Positions 25,075-34,084 are shown, numbered from the stretch's first letter. The stretch is 64,000 nucleotides of DNA from JAEUOS01 sp965279115 (GCA_965279115.1 OZ257137.1:1798001-1862000), one strand, 5' to 3'. The notes: generated by a model from the sequence alone, not told the origin. Program-made: numbers and translations.

Positions 25075-26529
25075 TCAGCTCCAGTTCGGCGGCACGCCCG
25101 GCGGCGGCGAGTAGGGCAGGTCGCCGCGCTGCATGACCACTTCCCAACCGCCGTTGGCGGCGAGGATCTCGGCTTGGCGGCGCTTGGCGCGCGCGTCCAC
25201 TTCGACCGGGTCGAGCCGCTCGCGCAGTGCCGACTCCATGCGCGCCAGCACCGCGCCATAGGCGGGGTCGGCGGCGACGTCGCGCAATTCCTGCGGATCG
25301 GCCTCGCGGTCGAACAGCTGCGCCGGGTAGGTGATGTAGCGCACGTACTTGTAGCGCCTGTCCTGCACCATGAACATCGCCTCGCGCGAGCCGGTGGCGT
25401 GGTATTCGGAAAACACGAAGCGGTCGGCGTCGGGCGTTGCGGCCATCTCGAACAGCGACTTGCCCGACGAGGGCGCCGGGGCGGCGCCCACCGCGTCGAG
25501 GGCGGTGGCGAACACGTCAACGAGGTTGGCGGGCGTGGTCACCACCCGCCCGGCCGGCACGTCGGCGCCGGTGAGGATCATGGGCACGCCGACGCTTTCC
25601 TCGTACATGGTGCTCTTGCCCCACAGGCCGCGGGCGCCGTTGTTGTCGCCATGGTCCGCGGTGTAGAGGATGCGCGTATTCGCCGCCAGGCCGGTGTCCT
25701 CGAGCGCGGCTGTGATCTTGCCGACCTGCTCGTCCATGAAGCTCACCAGGCCGAAGTAGCCGGCCAGCGCGCGGCGCACGTCGGCCTCGCCCTGCATGGC
25801 CGCGTCGTAGGGCACGACCCGCGCATACTCGGCAAGGTGGGGGTGTTGCGGCCGCTCCTCCCTGGCGTACTGCTTGGGCATGGGCAGGCGCATCTTCGCG
25901 TAATGGTAGTAGTGCTCGGGCGGCGCGGTAAGCGGGAAGTGCGGCGCCACCAGCGAGACGAACAGCACCCACGGGCGGTCGGTGTACTTCGGCGCCTCCT
26001 CGCGCAGCCAGATCTGCGCCTGCGCGGCGATGTCGCGGTCGTAGCGGGTGTAGTCCGATTCGCCGGGCCCGGCCATGCCGATCAGCTTCTTCGCGCCGCC
26101 ACGCGGCTGCGCATCCGCGCCGCGATTCAACGCCAGCAGGTCGCCCAGGCCTTCGTTGATGTGCATGGCGATGCGCTCCTCGGAAAAACCGTGGTCGTCG
26201 CCCTTGTGGCCGCGGAAGTGCAGCTTGCCTATCGACACGACCCGATGGCCGCGTTCGCGCAGCACATGGTGCCAGCTCGGCACGCCGCCTTCATAGGCGT
26301 CGGCGTTGTCCCAGTAGCCGATCTCGTGACCATAGCGCCCGGTGGCCAGCGACGCGCGCGCCGGCACGCAGATCGGGCACGGGGTGGATGCCTGCGCGAA
26401 GCGCGTGCCGCGCGCGACCAGCGCGTCGAGGTGCGGCGTCGAGATGAACGGATGGCCGGCGGCGCCCTGCACGCGGGGGTTGTGCTCGTCGGAAAACAGG
26501 ATCAGCAGGTTTTGCGGTTTCATGTGCAT
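25075..26529 (-). CDS. Sulfatase (type I, formylglycine-dependent)
   Basis: A 484-residue sulfatase/phosphonate-hydrolase family enzyme without signal peptide. NLLILFSDEHNPR supplies the first metal aspartate (Asp14). CPICVPARASL holds the CxPxR motif, with Cys54 the residue converted to formylglycine. TADHGDNNGARGLWGKSTMYE matches the conserved C-terminal metal block. Cytosolic location and similarity of the N-terminus to choline-sulfatase-type enzymes suggest a small alkyl sulfate substrate. ATG 26529 and ATG 26523 are both possible (MHMKPQ). It is divergent from a Bug gene, which may bind a related substrate; an activating enzyme is not in the window. Confidence 0.92.
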   Translation of the reverse strand: MHMKPQNLLILFSDEHNPRVQGAAGHPFISTPHLDALVARGTRFAQASTPCPICVPARASLATGRYGHEIGYWDNADAYEGGVPSWHHVLRERGHRVVSIGKLHFRGHKGDDHGFSEERIAMHINEGLGDLLALNRGADAQPRGGAKKLIGMAGPGESDYTRYDRDIAAQAQIWLREEAPKYTDRPWVLFVSLVAPHFPLTAPPEHYYHYAKMRLPMPKQYAREERPQHPHLAEYARVVPYDAAMQGEADVRRALAGYFGLVSFMDEQVGKITAALEDTGLAANTRILYTADHGDNNGARGLWGKSTMYEESVGVPMILTGADVPAGRVVTTPANLVDVFATALDAVGAAPAPSSGKSLFEMAATPDADRFVFSEYHATGSREAMFMVQDRRYKYVRYITYPAQLFDREADPQELRDVAADPAYGAVLARMESALRERLDPVEVDARAKRRQAEILAANGGWEVVMQRGDLPYSPPPGVPPNWS

Positions 26530-26612
26530 CGAGGGTCGTCGGGGCCGCTGTAGCGTTTGCGGAAGCGCCGTAATATACGCCGCGACAACACCGCCAAAAC
26601 CGGAGACCCGCC

Positions 26613-27575
26613 ATGCACCGCCGCTCGCTGCTCAAGGCCACCCTCGCCGCCTCGCTGGCGCCGTCCGCCGCGCTCGCGCAGGCCTGGCCCACCAAGCCGA
26701 TCCGCTTCATCGTGCCGTATATCCCGGGCAGCGCGCCAGACGTGATCGCACGCACGCTGGCCGAGCGCCTTTCGCCGGCGCTGGGCCAGGCACTGGTGAT
26801 CGAAAACCGCGGCGGCGCCGGCGGCAACATCGGCACCGAACTCGCCGCCAAGGCCGCGCCGGACGGCTATACCATCGCCCTGGCCACCTCGGCCATCGTC
26901 ACCAACCCGTGGCTGTACCGCAAGGTCGGCTATGACCCGGTGGGCGATTTCACCGCCATCCATTTCTCGATCTCGATGCCGCACCTGCTGGTGGTGTCGG
27001 CCGACTCGCCTGTCAGGAGCGTGGCCGACCTGCTGGCGATGCTCAAGGAGTCGCCCGGCAAGTTCAACTACGCATCGGGCGGCAACGGCAGCGGCGCGCA
27101 CCTGGCGGCGGAGCTCTTCAAGTCGATGGCGGGCGTCGACATCGTGCATGTGCCGTTCAAGGGCGCGCCGGAGATCGTCACCTCGGTGATCAGCAAGACC
27201 ACCCTGTGCGGATTTCCGACCCTCGCCACCGCGGTGCCACAGGTCAAGGGCGGACGCCTGCGCGCCATCGCGGTCACTGGCGCGAAGCGCAACCACGCCC
27301 TGCCGGACGTGCCAAGCATCGGCGAGGCGGTCGCCGGCTACGATTTCGCCTCGTGGTTCGGCCTGGTCGCGCCGGCGAGGACCCCGATGGAGGTGGTGCG
27401 CCGCATCGATGCCGAGGCGCAAAAGGCACTCCAGGACCCGGCGTTTCGCAACAAGGTGCAGGCCGACGGCACCGAAGTGGTCAACTTGGGCCACGCCGAG
27501 TTCGCCGCCCACATCAAGGCCGATTTCGCCAAGTACAAGCGGGTCGTGGAACTCTCCGGCGCACGGGTCGATTGA
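26613..27575 (+). CDS. Bug-family binding protein 4
   Basis: A 320-residue exported protein. The signal peptide MHRRSLLKATLAASLAPSAA carries two arginines and could be read as Sec or weak Tat. The first loop is FIVPYIPGSAPDVIAR, followed by NRGGAGGNIGTE, PDGYTIAL and VHVPFKGAPEIV. CGGAGACCCGCC precedes the start. It is transcribed away from the sulfatase from an 83-base shared intergenic region, suggesting co-regulation. Confidence 0.94.
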   Translation: MHRRSLLKATLAASLAPSAALAQAWPTKPIRFIVPYIPGSAPDVIARTLAERLSPALGQALVIENRGGAGGNIGTELAAKAAPDGYTIALATSAIVTNPWLYRKVGYDPVGDFTAIHFSISMPHLLVVSADSPVRSVADLLAMLKESPGKFNYASGGNGSGAHLAAELFKSMAGVDIVHVPFKGAPEIVTSVISKTTLCGFPTLATAVPQVKGGRLRAIAVTGAKRNHALPDVPSIGEAVAGYDFASWFGLVAPARTPMEVVRRIDAEAQKALQDPAFRNKVQADGTEVVNLGHAEFAAHIKADFAKYKRVVELSGARVD

Positions 27576-27597
27576 AGCGCGCCCCGCGCGCCTGCCT

Positions 27598-29097
27598 TCA
27601 GGAAGGACGACGACGGCGCGTCACACCGGCCAGAAGCAGCAGTCCGCCGAGAAGGCAGGCCCATTCGGCCGGCTCCGGCACGGCGCTGATCTGGAACACG
27701 ATACCGCCGGTGCCGTTGGCCGGGCCGTTGGTCGCCAGCGCATAGAGTTCACCCTGCGCGTCCTCCCCGAAACCGTGGACGGTCAGCCCGTTGGGCAGTT
27801 TGCCGTTGGCGAACTGCGGCAGCAGGAATTCCTTGATCTCGCCGGTGTCGAGATCGGCATAGAACAGGCGGCCATCGACGCGCGGCGGCGCGTTCCGCAG
27901 CGCGAGATCGCCGAACACATACTTGCCGTAGAGCTGCGGGATCACCGTGCCGCGATAGACAAAGCCGCCGGTGATGGAGATGCCGTCGCCGTGGTCGTAC
28001 TGCAGCGTGCCGATGCTGCCGGTGATCGGATCGATCAGGCCGTCCGGGCTGCCCGGGCTGTTGGCGCCCACGCTGCCGGCGGTGAGCGGTCCGGGGCCGT
28101 CCGGATCGGTGCGGTTGAAGAGAAAGCTGCCTTCCTTGACGGCCCAGCCGTAGTTGCCGCCCAGGGTGACGCGGTTGATCTCCTCGACCGTGTTCTGGCC
28201 CACATCGGCGACGATCAACTGGCCATTGGCACGGTCGAAACTGAAGCGATAGGGATTGCGGAAGCCGAGCGCAAAAGTCTCGGCCACCTGGCCCGGCGCC
28301 TGGAACGGATTGCCCACAGGGATGCGGTACTGGCCGTTGGCGCTGACCGGGTTGGCGCTGCCGGCGGTGAGCGCGGGACTGACCGGGTCGATGCGAATGA
28401 TCTTGCCAAGCGGTGTCGAAAGATTCTGCGAATTGCCGCCGGGTTCGAGATGGCTCGGGCCGACGTCGTTGGCGTTGCCACCGTCGCCCAGCCCAAGATA
28501 AAGATACCCGTCGTTGCCAAAGGCGATGGTGCCGCCATTGTGGTTGCCCGCGTTCTTGCCGAAGGAAACGATCTCGCGTTGCGAGGTCGGGTCCACCACA
28601 TTATTCGCGCCCATCTTCCATTCGGAGATGACATTCTTGTAGTTCTGCACAGCGCCGTTGGGCGCCACGAAGGTGGGCGAGGTGCCCGGGGCGATCATCT
28701 GGCTGGTGTAGGTATAGAGGGTGCGATAGCCCACGCTCGTCGGGTCGTTGTAGCCGGGGTTGAAGGCCAGGCCCAGGAAGCCGCGCTCGTCGTTGGCGTT
28801 GTTGGCGTTCAGCGGAGGTGATACCAGACTGCGGATGTCCATGGCGGGTGCCGCCAGCAGGCTGCCGTTGCGGATCACGCGCAGCAGGCCGTTCTGCTCG
28901 ACCACGAACAGGTCGGCGAGGTTGCCCGGGGCACTGATGGCGTAGTCCGGCGCGGACAGGCCGGTGGCGATGGGGTTGAGTTTGACCGCGAGATCGCCGA
29001 AGGTGATCGGCGGCAGGACGTTCTGCTGGGCGCTTGCTGACGTGGCGGCGGCGAGCAGCACCGCGAGCACAAGCGCCTTCGACTTGAATGTCGGCAT
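27598..29097 (-). CDS. PQQ-type glucose/sorbosone dehydrogenase with PEP-CTERM signal
   Basis: A 499-residue exported protein. The signal peptide ends TSASAQQ. A six-bladed beta-propeller of the soluble glucose dehydrogenase family follows: GNHNGGTIAF (His186, expected to sit at the PQQ site), GYLYLGLGDGG, VADVGQNTVEEINRV and GGNYGW. Such enzymes oxidise sugars or related alcohols using PQQ and calcium. The C-terminus VPEPAEWACLLGGLLLLAGV then TRRRRPS is a PEP-CTERM signal, so the enzyme is probably processed by exosortase and retained at the surface. ATG 29097 has CAGGGAG upstream. It lies 55 bases after another PEP-CTERM gene with a near-identical VPEPAEW motif. Confidence 0.92.
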   Translation of the reverse strand: MPTFKSKALVLAVLLAAATSASAQQNVLPPITFGDLAVKLNPIATGLSAPDYAISAPGNLADLFVVEQNGLLRVIRNGSLLAAPAMDIRSLVSPPLNANNANDERGFLGLAFNPGYNDPTSVGYRTLYTYTSQMIAPGTSPTFVAPNGAVQNYKNVISEWKMGANNVVDPTSQREIVSFGKNAGNHNGGTIAFGNDGYLYLGLGDGGNANDVGPSHLEPGGNSQNLSTPLGKIIRIDPVSPALTAGSANPVSANGQYRIPVGNPFQAPGQVAETFALGFRNPYRFSFDRANGQLIVADVGQNTVEEINRVTLGGNYGWAVKEGSFLFNRTDPDGPGPLTAGSVGANSPGSPDGLIDPITGSIGTLQYDHGDGISITGGFVYRGTVIPQLYGKYVFGDLALRNAPPRVDGRLFYADLDTGEIKEFLLPQFANGKLPNGLTVHGFGEDAQGELYALATNGPANGTGGIVFQISAVPEPAEWACLLGGLLLLAGVTRRRRPS

Positions 29098-29152
29098 GGG
29101 GTTTACTCCCTGGGTGAAAGAGGCGTCGCCCGGATTCCCGGGATTGGATGTC

Positions 29153-29839
29153 TCAGGCCAGCGTCGCCGTAGCGCGCGGGCGCGCGACAAAAGCCAGCAG
29201 CGCGAGGCCGGCAAGCAGGCTCAGCCATTCCGCGGGTTCCGGCACCGCGGTGACGTTGTCGACACCCAGGGACGCGGCGATGAAGGCGCCCGCCGGCGGC
29301 GGCCCCGCCGCGACGCTGTGATAGAGGCGCCATTCAGCCACATGCGACATCACGTCTGCGGTGCTGGTGAATACGCCGGGGCTGACGGTGAGCGCCCCGG
29401 GAGTGACCGTAAAGCGTATCGTGGTCCAGCCGCTGCCGGCGACGACGGAAATCGCGTCGGTGGTGAACGCGCTGGTCGCACTGGTGGAATTGAACAGCAG
29501 GCGCAGGCTGAGATCGGTCGAACCGAGGTTGTTCACCTGCATGCGGATGCCGGTGATGCCAGCGGCCACGTAGTCGCCATCCCACCCGGGGCCGGTGAAG
29601 GCCACCAGCCGGCCACCCGGGCCGAATACTCCGCTGGCGGTCAGCAACAGGTACTTGTCGGTGGCGCCGCCGGGGCCGTTGGCGGCCACGTTGACCGGCG
29701 GGGTGCTACTGCCGGTACCGGTAGCCCAGCCTTCGGTGCTGCCATCCTGGAAGGTATCGGACTGCCCCAGGGTGACCGCCATCGCGTTGCAACAAGCAAG
29801 CCCCGCAACCAGCGAAAGAACTGCCGCCATGCTTTTCAT
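29153..29839 (-). CDS. PEP-CTERM protein, beta-sandwich type
   Basis: A 228-residue exported protein of unknown function. Signal peptide MKSMAAVLSLVAGLACCNAM is followed by DTFQDGSTEGWATG and a single domain of alternating strands (GRLVAF, ITGIRMQVNNLGSTDLSLRL) that looks like a jelly-roll or carbohydrate-binding-like fold. The end reads AVPEPAEWLSLLAGLALLAF then VARPRA, a PEP-CTERM signal. ATG 29839 has GGGGG six bases upstream; ATG 29845 (two residues longer) is also possible. The shared VPEPAEW motif with the next gene supports common processing. Confidence 0.87.
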   Translation of the reverse strand: MKSMAAVLSLVAGLACCNAMAVTLGQSDTFQDGSTEGWATGTGSSTPPVNVAANGPGGATDKYLLLTASGVFGPGGRLVAFTGPGWDGDYVAAGITGIRMQVNNLGSTDLSLRLLFNSTSATSAFTTDAISVVAGSGWTTIRFTVTPGALTVSPGVFTSTADVMSHVAEWRLYHSVAAGPPPAGAFIAASLGVDNVTAVPEPAEWLSLLAGLALLAFVARPRATATLA

Positions 29840-29996
29840 CTGCATCCCCCAGGTCAGGTCCGAAACGGCCGACAAGAACAAACAAGCGGATGCAGTCGGC
29901 AAACCTGCCGCACCGGTCTCTTGTTCTTTCCGCCGCATGCATAACAGCGACGATGGCGCCGGTATTCCATCCAGATGAAAAACTGTGCGACCGGAC

Positions 29997-31676
29997 TCAA
30001 ACCTCGATCAGCCTGCGATTGCCCGCGCCCGGCAGGGTGGCCAATTCCTTGCCAGTGAAGGCAGTGTAGGTGGGGCTCTTCACGGTGCTGACATAACGCC
30101 AGGCGGAACGGCATTCTCCCGGCGTGGCGGTCACCAGCATGTAGCCGCGGCTGGCGGTTTCGGCGTACACCAGCGGGCCGATGATCTGCTGCAACCCGGC
30201 GGCCACCGCCAGCGGGCTCTCCAGCGGGAAGAATTCTTCGAAGCCGGGTGAGCTCACGCCAGGTGTGGCGAACTCGACGCCGACGGCATTGCCACCGAAA
30301 TCGGCGAGATCGCTGGCCCAGGCGTTGTGGGTATCGCCGGCCAGCGACACCAGATTCTTGTTGAACGCCCGCGCGGTCCCCAGCACGGTCTCGCGCGCGA
30401 CCGCGTAGCCGTCCCAGGCATCCAGGTTGTAGGGGATAGCCGGCTGCGCGAGGATCGCCAACTCGGTAGGCGTCAGTGTGGCCGGCGCGGTGGCGCGCTT
30501 GAACAGCAGCGCGGAATAATCGGTGAAGCTGATCTGCAGCAGCACCAGCGGCGCGGGAATGTTCATCCGTCCCATCAACACCTGCTGGCCCAACACGGTC
30601 CAGGTGGCGCTGGTGGAGGCCATGCGCCCCGCCAGCCATTGCGACTGCTCCGCGCCCAGCAGCTGGCGCGACGGATTGCCCAGCGCGCCGACGAACGCGG
30701 CCGCGTCGAAACCGCCGGCGCCGAAGAAGCTGGCGAACGCCAGCTGCTTGTCGCGCCCGATGATGCGGGTGTCGAGCATGTGCAGATCGACCAGGTTACC
30801 GAAGGTGAAGGAGCGGTAGATGCGCTCCAGCCGCGCCGGTTCCGGCGCGCGGATCGGCATCCATTCGTGGTACGCGCGGACGGCGGCGGCGCGGCGCACG
30901 AAGAAGTCGCCTTCGGTGGCCGGATCATGATTCTGCGCGCCCGCCTTCCAGGTGTCGTTGGAGACTTCATGGTCGTCCCACACGCAGACCCACGGGAAGG
31001 CGGCATGCGCGGCCTGCAGGTTGACGTCGCCGCGGTACTGGGCATAGCGATCACGATAGTCGTCCAGCGAATACAACTCGGTGGGAGGCAGCGACACGCG
31101 GCCAAGCGCGGCGGCGTCCTCGGAGGCGTAGCCGTTGGCGGCGTATTCATAGATGTAGTCGCCCAGATGCACGGCGACGTCGATATCCGGCTGGGCGGCG
31201 GCGTCGGCGTAGACGTTGAAATAGCCCGCCGGGTAGTTCGAGCAGGAAAACACCGCCAGTTTGACCGAGGCCACGTCGCCGACCGGCAGCGTGCGCGTGC
31301 GCCCGACCGGCGAGACCTGGCCGGCGGCGCTGAAACGGTAGTAGAGCCGGGCGTTGACCGGCAGTCCCGGCACGTCGACCTTGACGGTATGGTCCGCCGC
31401 GGCAGTGGCAAGGGCGCGACCGCGCCGCACGAAGCGCGTGAAGCCCGCGTCCAGCGCCACATCCCAGAACACCGGCACCGAAGCGCCCAGCGCCGGGTTG
31501 ACACGGGTCCATATGATGACGCGATCGGCCAGCGGGTCACCGCTGGCGACGCCGTGCTGGAACGCCGCCGAGGGATCGGCGGCGGCGGCGCTGCGCACCA
31601 GGGTGGCGGCGGCAAGCGCGCCGATGCCGACATCGCGGATGAAGTCGCGGCGATTGCGGGAAGCGAGTGTGTGCAT
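29997..31676 (-). CDS. Alkaline phosphatase D (PhoD) family, Tat-exported
   Basis: A 559-residue phosphodiesterase/phosphatase of the PhoD family. The N-terminus SRNRRDFIRDVGIGALAAAT is a twin-arginine signal with hydrophobic core and AAAA cleavage area, as expected for a metal-loaded Tat substrate. FQHGVASGDPLADRVIIWTR is the PhoD_N opening. AVHLGDYIYEYA, CVWDDHEVSNDTWK and SLAGDTHNAWAS carry metal ligands. No PEP-CTERM is present. It is the first gene of the minus-strand exported cluster and diverges from a small PEP-CTERM-like gene across a palindrome-rich region. Expression under phosphate limitation is plausible but no Pho box was identified. Confidence 0.94.
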   Translation of the reverse strand: MHTLASRNRRDFIRDVGIGALAAATLVRSAAAADPSAAFQHGVASGDPLADRVIIWTRVNPALGASVPVFWDVALDAGFTRFVRRGRALATAAADHTVKVDVPGLPVNARLYYRFSAAGQVSPVGRTRTLPVGDVASVKLAVFSCSNYPAGYFNVYADAAAQPDIDVAVHLGDYIYEYAANGYASEDAAALGRVSLPPTELYSLDDYRDRYAQYRGDVNLQAAHAAFPWVCVWDDHEVSNDTWKAGAQNHDPATEGDFFVRRAAAVRAYHEWMPIRAPEPARLERIYRSFTFGNLVDLHMLDTRIIGRDKQLAFASFFGAGGFDAAAFVGALGNPSRQLLGAEQSQWLAGRMASTSATWTVLGQQVLMGRMNIPAPLVLLQISFTDYSALLFKRATAPATLTPTELAILAQPAIPYNLDAWDGYAVARETVLGTARAFNKNLVSLAGDTHNAWASDLADFGGNAVGVEFATPGVSSPGFEEFFPLESPLAVAAGLQQIIGPLVYAETASRGYMLVTATPGECRSAWRYVSTVKSPTYTAFTGKELATLPGAGNRRLIEV

Positions 31677-31763
31677 GGCAAGTTGGGGCCGGCGACAAGC
31701 CGGCCCGTATGGGTTGGAATCCCCCAACCTTAAGCGCCGGCCATGACGCCGCGGTGAAGCGCA

Positions 31764-31773
31764 AATCGCGATT
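31764..31773. promoter_or_regulatory. Ten-base palindrome AATCGCGATT
   Basis: A perfect palindrome in the divergent region between phoD-like and small PEP-CTERM-like genes, 88 bases from the phoD-like start. Short enough to occur by chance, but the only AT-containing palindrome next to the repeated site just downstream. Confidence 0.3.
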
Positions 31774-31785
31774 GCGCATCCGAAC

Positions 31786-31816
31786 GGATCATGGCCGCTG
31801 CATGATCCGGATCATG
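31786..31816. promoter_or_regulatory. Triple GGATCATG half-site (putative operator)
   Basis: GGATCATG occurs at 31786-31793, inverted as CATGATCC at 31801-31808, and again at 31809-31816. The last two form the perfect 16-base palindrome CATGATCCGGATCATG. The first and second are separated by seven bases. It lies about midway in the divergent intergenic region, suited to control both the phosphatase and the surface-protein gene. The binding protein is not known. Confidence 0.55.
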
Positions 31817-31911
31817 CCTTGGCGGACACGAAAGCGTCATGCGGCGCGGGAATAATCCGCTCACCCCATCCGGCCGCGTGCCGGTCCCCAACTTCAAGAC
31901 AGGCACCCGCC

Positions 31912-32496
31912 ATGCAACGCTTCGCCAAACCCCTCTGCATTTTCTGCCTGGCCCTGCTGGCCATGACCCAACGCGCCGAGGCCCTGGTCGTTTCCTCGAC
32001 CTTCGGCAGCGGCAACAGCGTCGTCGATACCTCATTCGTGAACGGCAGCCATGCAGGCGTCGACTTTTCTTTCGACAACGGCAACACCGCGTCGGTAACC
32101 CTGGCGGTCGAGCGCGACGACGTGGTCGCCGGCAGCGTGACTTTCAATTCCGTCATCCGCATGCTGACCGCGGGCGATTCGCTGCGCAACCTTTTCTTCG
32201 CCCTCGACTCCGGCGCCACGTTCGGCCTGGGCGACGTGCTCACCATCGATGGCGCCAGCCCGGTGCCATCCGGCAGTGGCGGCTCGGCGCTGGTCGCGCT
32301 GGTTCCGCCGACCAGCGAGATCTACGTAGGCGACCCGATCGGTTTGGGCGGTCTCGACTGGATCATCAACCTGGGCGGATTGCAGGTAAACGACACGTTC
32401 ACCCTGTCGGTGCGTAATGTCGATGAACCCGGCGCCCTGGTGTTGTTCCTGGGTGCTCTTGCCGCGGCGGGATCGCTGCGCCGGCGGCGCGCCTGA
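31912..32496 (+). CDS. Small exported protein with degenerate PEP-CTERM-like tail
   Basis: A 194-residue protein. Signal peptide MQRFAKPLCIFCLALLAMTQ is followed by a beta-rich domain containing VDTSFVNGSHAGVDFSFDNG and a Gly-rich centre. The tail reads VDEPGALVLFLGALAAAGSL then RRRRA: an arginine-ended hydrophobic helix in PEP-CTERM position, with DEPG in place of PEP. It may be a variant sorting signal or a plain C-terminal anchor. No catalytic motif is visible. It is divergent from the PhoD gene and converges on a TauE-type gene. Function is not recognised. Confidence 0.75.
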   Translation: MQRFAKPLCIFCLALLAMTQRAEALVVSSTFGSGNSVVDTSFVNGSHAGVDFSFDNGNTASVTLAVERDDVVAGSVTFNSVIRMLTAGDSLRNLFFALDSGATFGLGDVLTIDGASPVPSGSGGSALVALVPPTSEIYVGDPIGLGGLDWIINLGGLQVNDTFTLSVRNVDEPGALVLFLGALAAAGSLRRRRA

Positions 32497-32520
32497 ACCG
32501 TCCTTGGGGCGGATCGCCCG

Positions 32521-33276
32521 TCAGGCGGGCGCGTTCCACAGCAACCACAGCCCCTGGCAGGTGTAGACCGCAGCGATAGCGAGGATAAGACGCTGGGTCC
32601 AGGCGCGGAACTGCACGTCGCTCATTTTTTCCAGCAGGCGCTTCGACAGCGTGGTGCCGGTGACCGCGAGGAGTACCGCGGCGATGAGCGCCAGCGGCGG
32701 AATCCCGTCGCCACCCAGGGTGACGAAACGGCCGAAGTAGAAGATCTTGAGCAGATGGCCGAAGGTCTGGATCGCGCCCTTGGTGGCCACCAGCGACTTG
32801 CGGTCCATGGGCGAACCGGTGAAGAAGCTGTCGAGGATCGGGCCCGACACGCCGGCCATCAGTTGCAGGGTGCTGCACACCACGCCGCAGACCATGCCGT
32901 CCTTGAGGCGTTCGGCGTTGGGCTTGATGCCTTGCGGCAATAGCCATACCAGCACCGGCATCAGGCCCAGCGAGAGCAGCACCAGCGGCTTGGAGGCGGT
33001 AAACGAGAGGGTGAGGAAGAACGCCACCGGCAGGATCGAACCGAGCAGGTAGTAGCCGACGCTCTTCCAGCGGATATGCGCACGCCACAGCCAGGCGCGC
33101 CAGCCGTTGGAGGCCAGCTGCGCGGCGCCGTGCAGCATCATCGCCTGCGCGACCGGCACGAACAACAGCAGGATGCCCATCAGGATCATGCCGCCGGCCA
33201 TGCCGAAAATGCCGGAGATGAAGGAACAGGCGATCACGGAAGCCGCGAGCAACGCGGCCACAGGTACGGAGAACAC
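32521..33276 (-). CDS. TauE/SafE-family membrane permease 1
   Basis: A 251-residue inner-membrane protein with about eight hydrophobic segments. The first repeat has ISGIFGMAGGMILMGILLLF and the second LMAGVSGPILDSFF, the two glycine-rich half-repeats of the family. These permeases are proposed to export sulfite, sulfoacetate or other anions. The start is GTG at 33276 with GGCGGGA upstream. It lies 17 bases after the racemase-like gene on the same strand, so the two are probably co-transcribed. Confidence 0.9.
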   Translation of the reverse strand: MFSVPVAALLAASVIACSFISGIFGMAGGMILMGILLLFVPVAQAMMLHGAAQLASNGWRAWLWRAHIRWKSVGYYLLGSILPVAFFLTLSFTASKPLVLLSLGLMPVLVWLLPQGIKPNAERLKDGMVCGVVCSTLQLMAGVSGPILDSFFTGSPMDRKSLVATKGAIQTFGHLLKIFYFGRFVTLGGDGIPPLALIAAVLLAVTGTTLSKRLLEKMSDVQFRAWTQRLILAIAAVYTCQGLWLLWNAPA

Positions 33277-33293
33277 GGTGGTCCCGCCGGTCG

Positions 33294-34037
33294 TCAGGTG
33301 CGTGCCAGGAGGCGCGCCAGCGCCTCCGGCAAGCCGCGGTTGGGCTTCTCCGGCGGCAACGCGAAGCTGCCGCGCACGGCGCGGCCGGGCTTGAGTTGCA
33401 CCAGCGACTCCGCATGCTTGACCGCCGACGACACGCCATCGACCACCGGTACCGGCAATTCGCCGGCGAGGGTGCGCGCCAGACCGGCGAGCGGCGCGCC
33501 GGCCAGGATGATGACCTCGGCGCCGTCTTCATCGACCACCCGCTCGCACAGTTCGCGCAGCTTGGTCCCGTGGTCCTGCTGCACCCCGCCGATGGTGGCA
33601 AGCGGCGTGTCGAGGTGACGGATGCTCGCCAGCCGTCCGATGAGGCCGTGGGACTCCACCGTTTCGCGGTACCAGGCGGTGATGCGGCGCGAAATCGCGA
33701 CGATGGAGAAACGGTGGCCCAGCAGGCAGGCGGAGGCAAGCGCCGATTCGCTCATGCCCAGCACCGGCACCGGCAGCAGCTCGCGCAGGCCCGCCAGGCC
33801 CGGGTCGCCAAAGGCGGCAACGATCACCGCGTCATGACCCTCAAGATTCTCGGCGGCGACCTGCGCGGTGGCATAGGCGCCCACCAGCGCCTCGAAACGG
33901 GTTTCGATATAGGCCACGCCGAACGGCGCGGTCAGCACGGTGAGTTCGGTGCCGGGCGCGGCGGAGCGTTCGGCCTCGGCGCGAATCAGGGCCGTGACCG
34001 AATCGGAAATGTTGGGGTTGATGACAAGCAGGCGCAT
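33294..34037 (-). CDS. Aspartate/glutamate/hydantoin racemase-family protein lacking catalytic cysteines
   Basis: A 247-residue protein of the Asp/Glu/hydantoin racemase fold. MRLLVINPNISDSVTALI is the expected N-terminus and GVAYIETRFEALVGAY is conserved. The first catalytic cysteine region, normally ACFDDPG, reads AAFGDPG, and the second, normally LGCAG, reads LAGAPLAG. Both acid/base cysteines are therefore absent, so it is unlikely to be a standard cofactor-independent racemase. It may be an isomerase, decarboxylase-like enzyme or binding protein. It follows ppnN by 47 bases and precedes a TauE permease by 17. Confidence 0.85.
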   Translation of the reverse strand: MRLLVINPNISDSVTALIRAEAERSAAPGTELTVLTAPFGVAYIETRFEALVGAYATAQVAAENLEGHDAVIVAAFGDPGLAGLRELLPVPVLGMSESALASACLLGHRFSIVAISRRITAWYRETVESHGLIGRLASIRHLDTPLATIGGVQQDHGTKLRELCERVVDEDGAEVIILAGAPLAGLARTLAGELPVPVVDGVSSAVKHAESLVQLKPGRAVRGSFALPPEKPNRGLPEALARLLART

Positions 34038-34084
34038 GACGAAGAAAGAGGTTGATGTGCTTTGGGGGTGCCGGGTTCCGCGTC

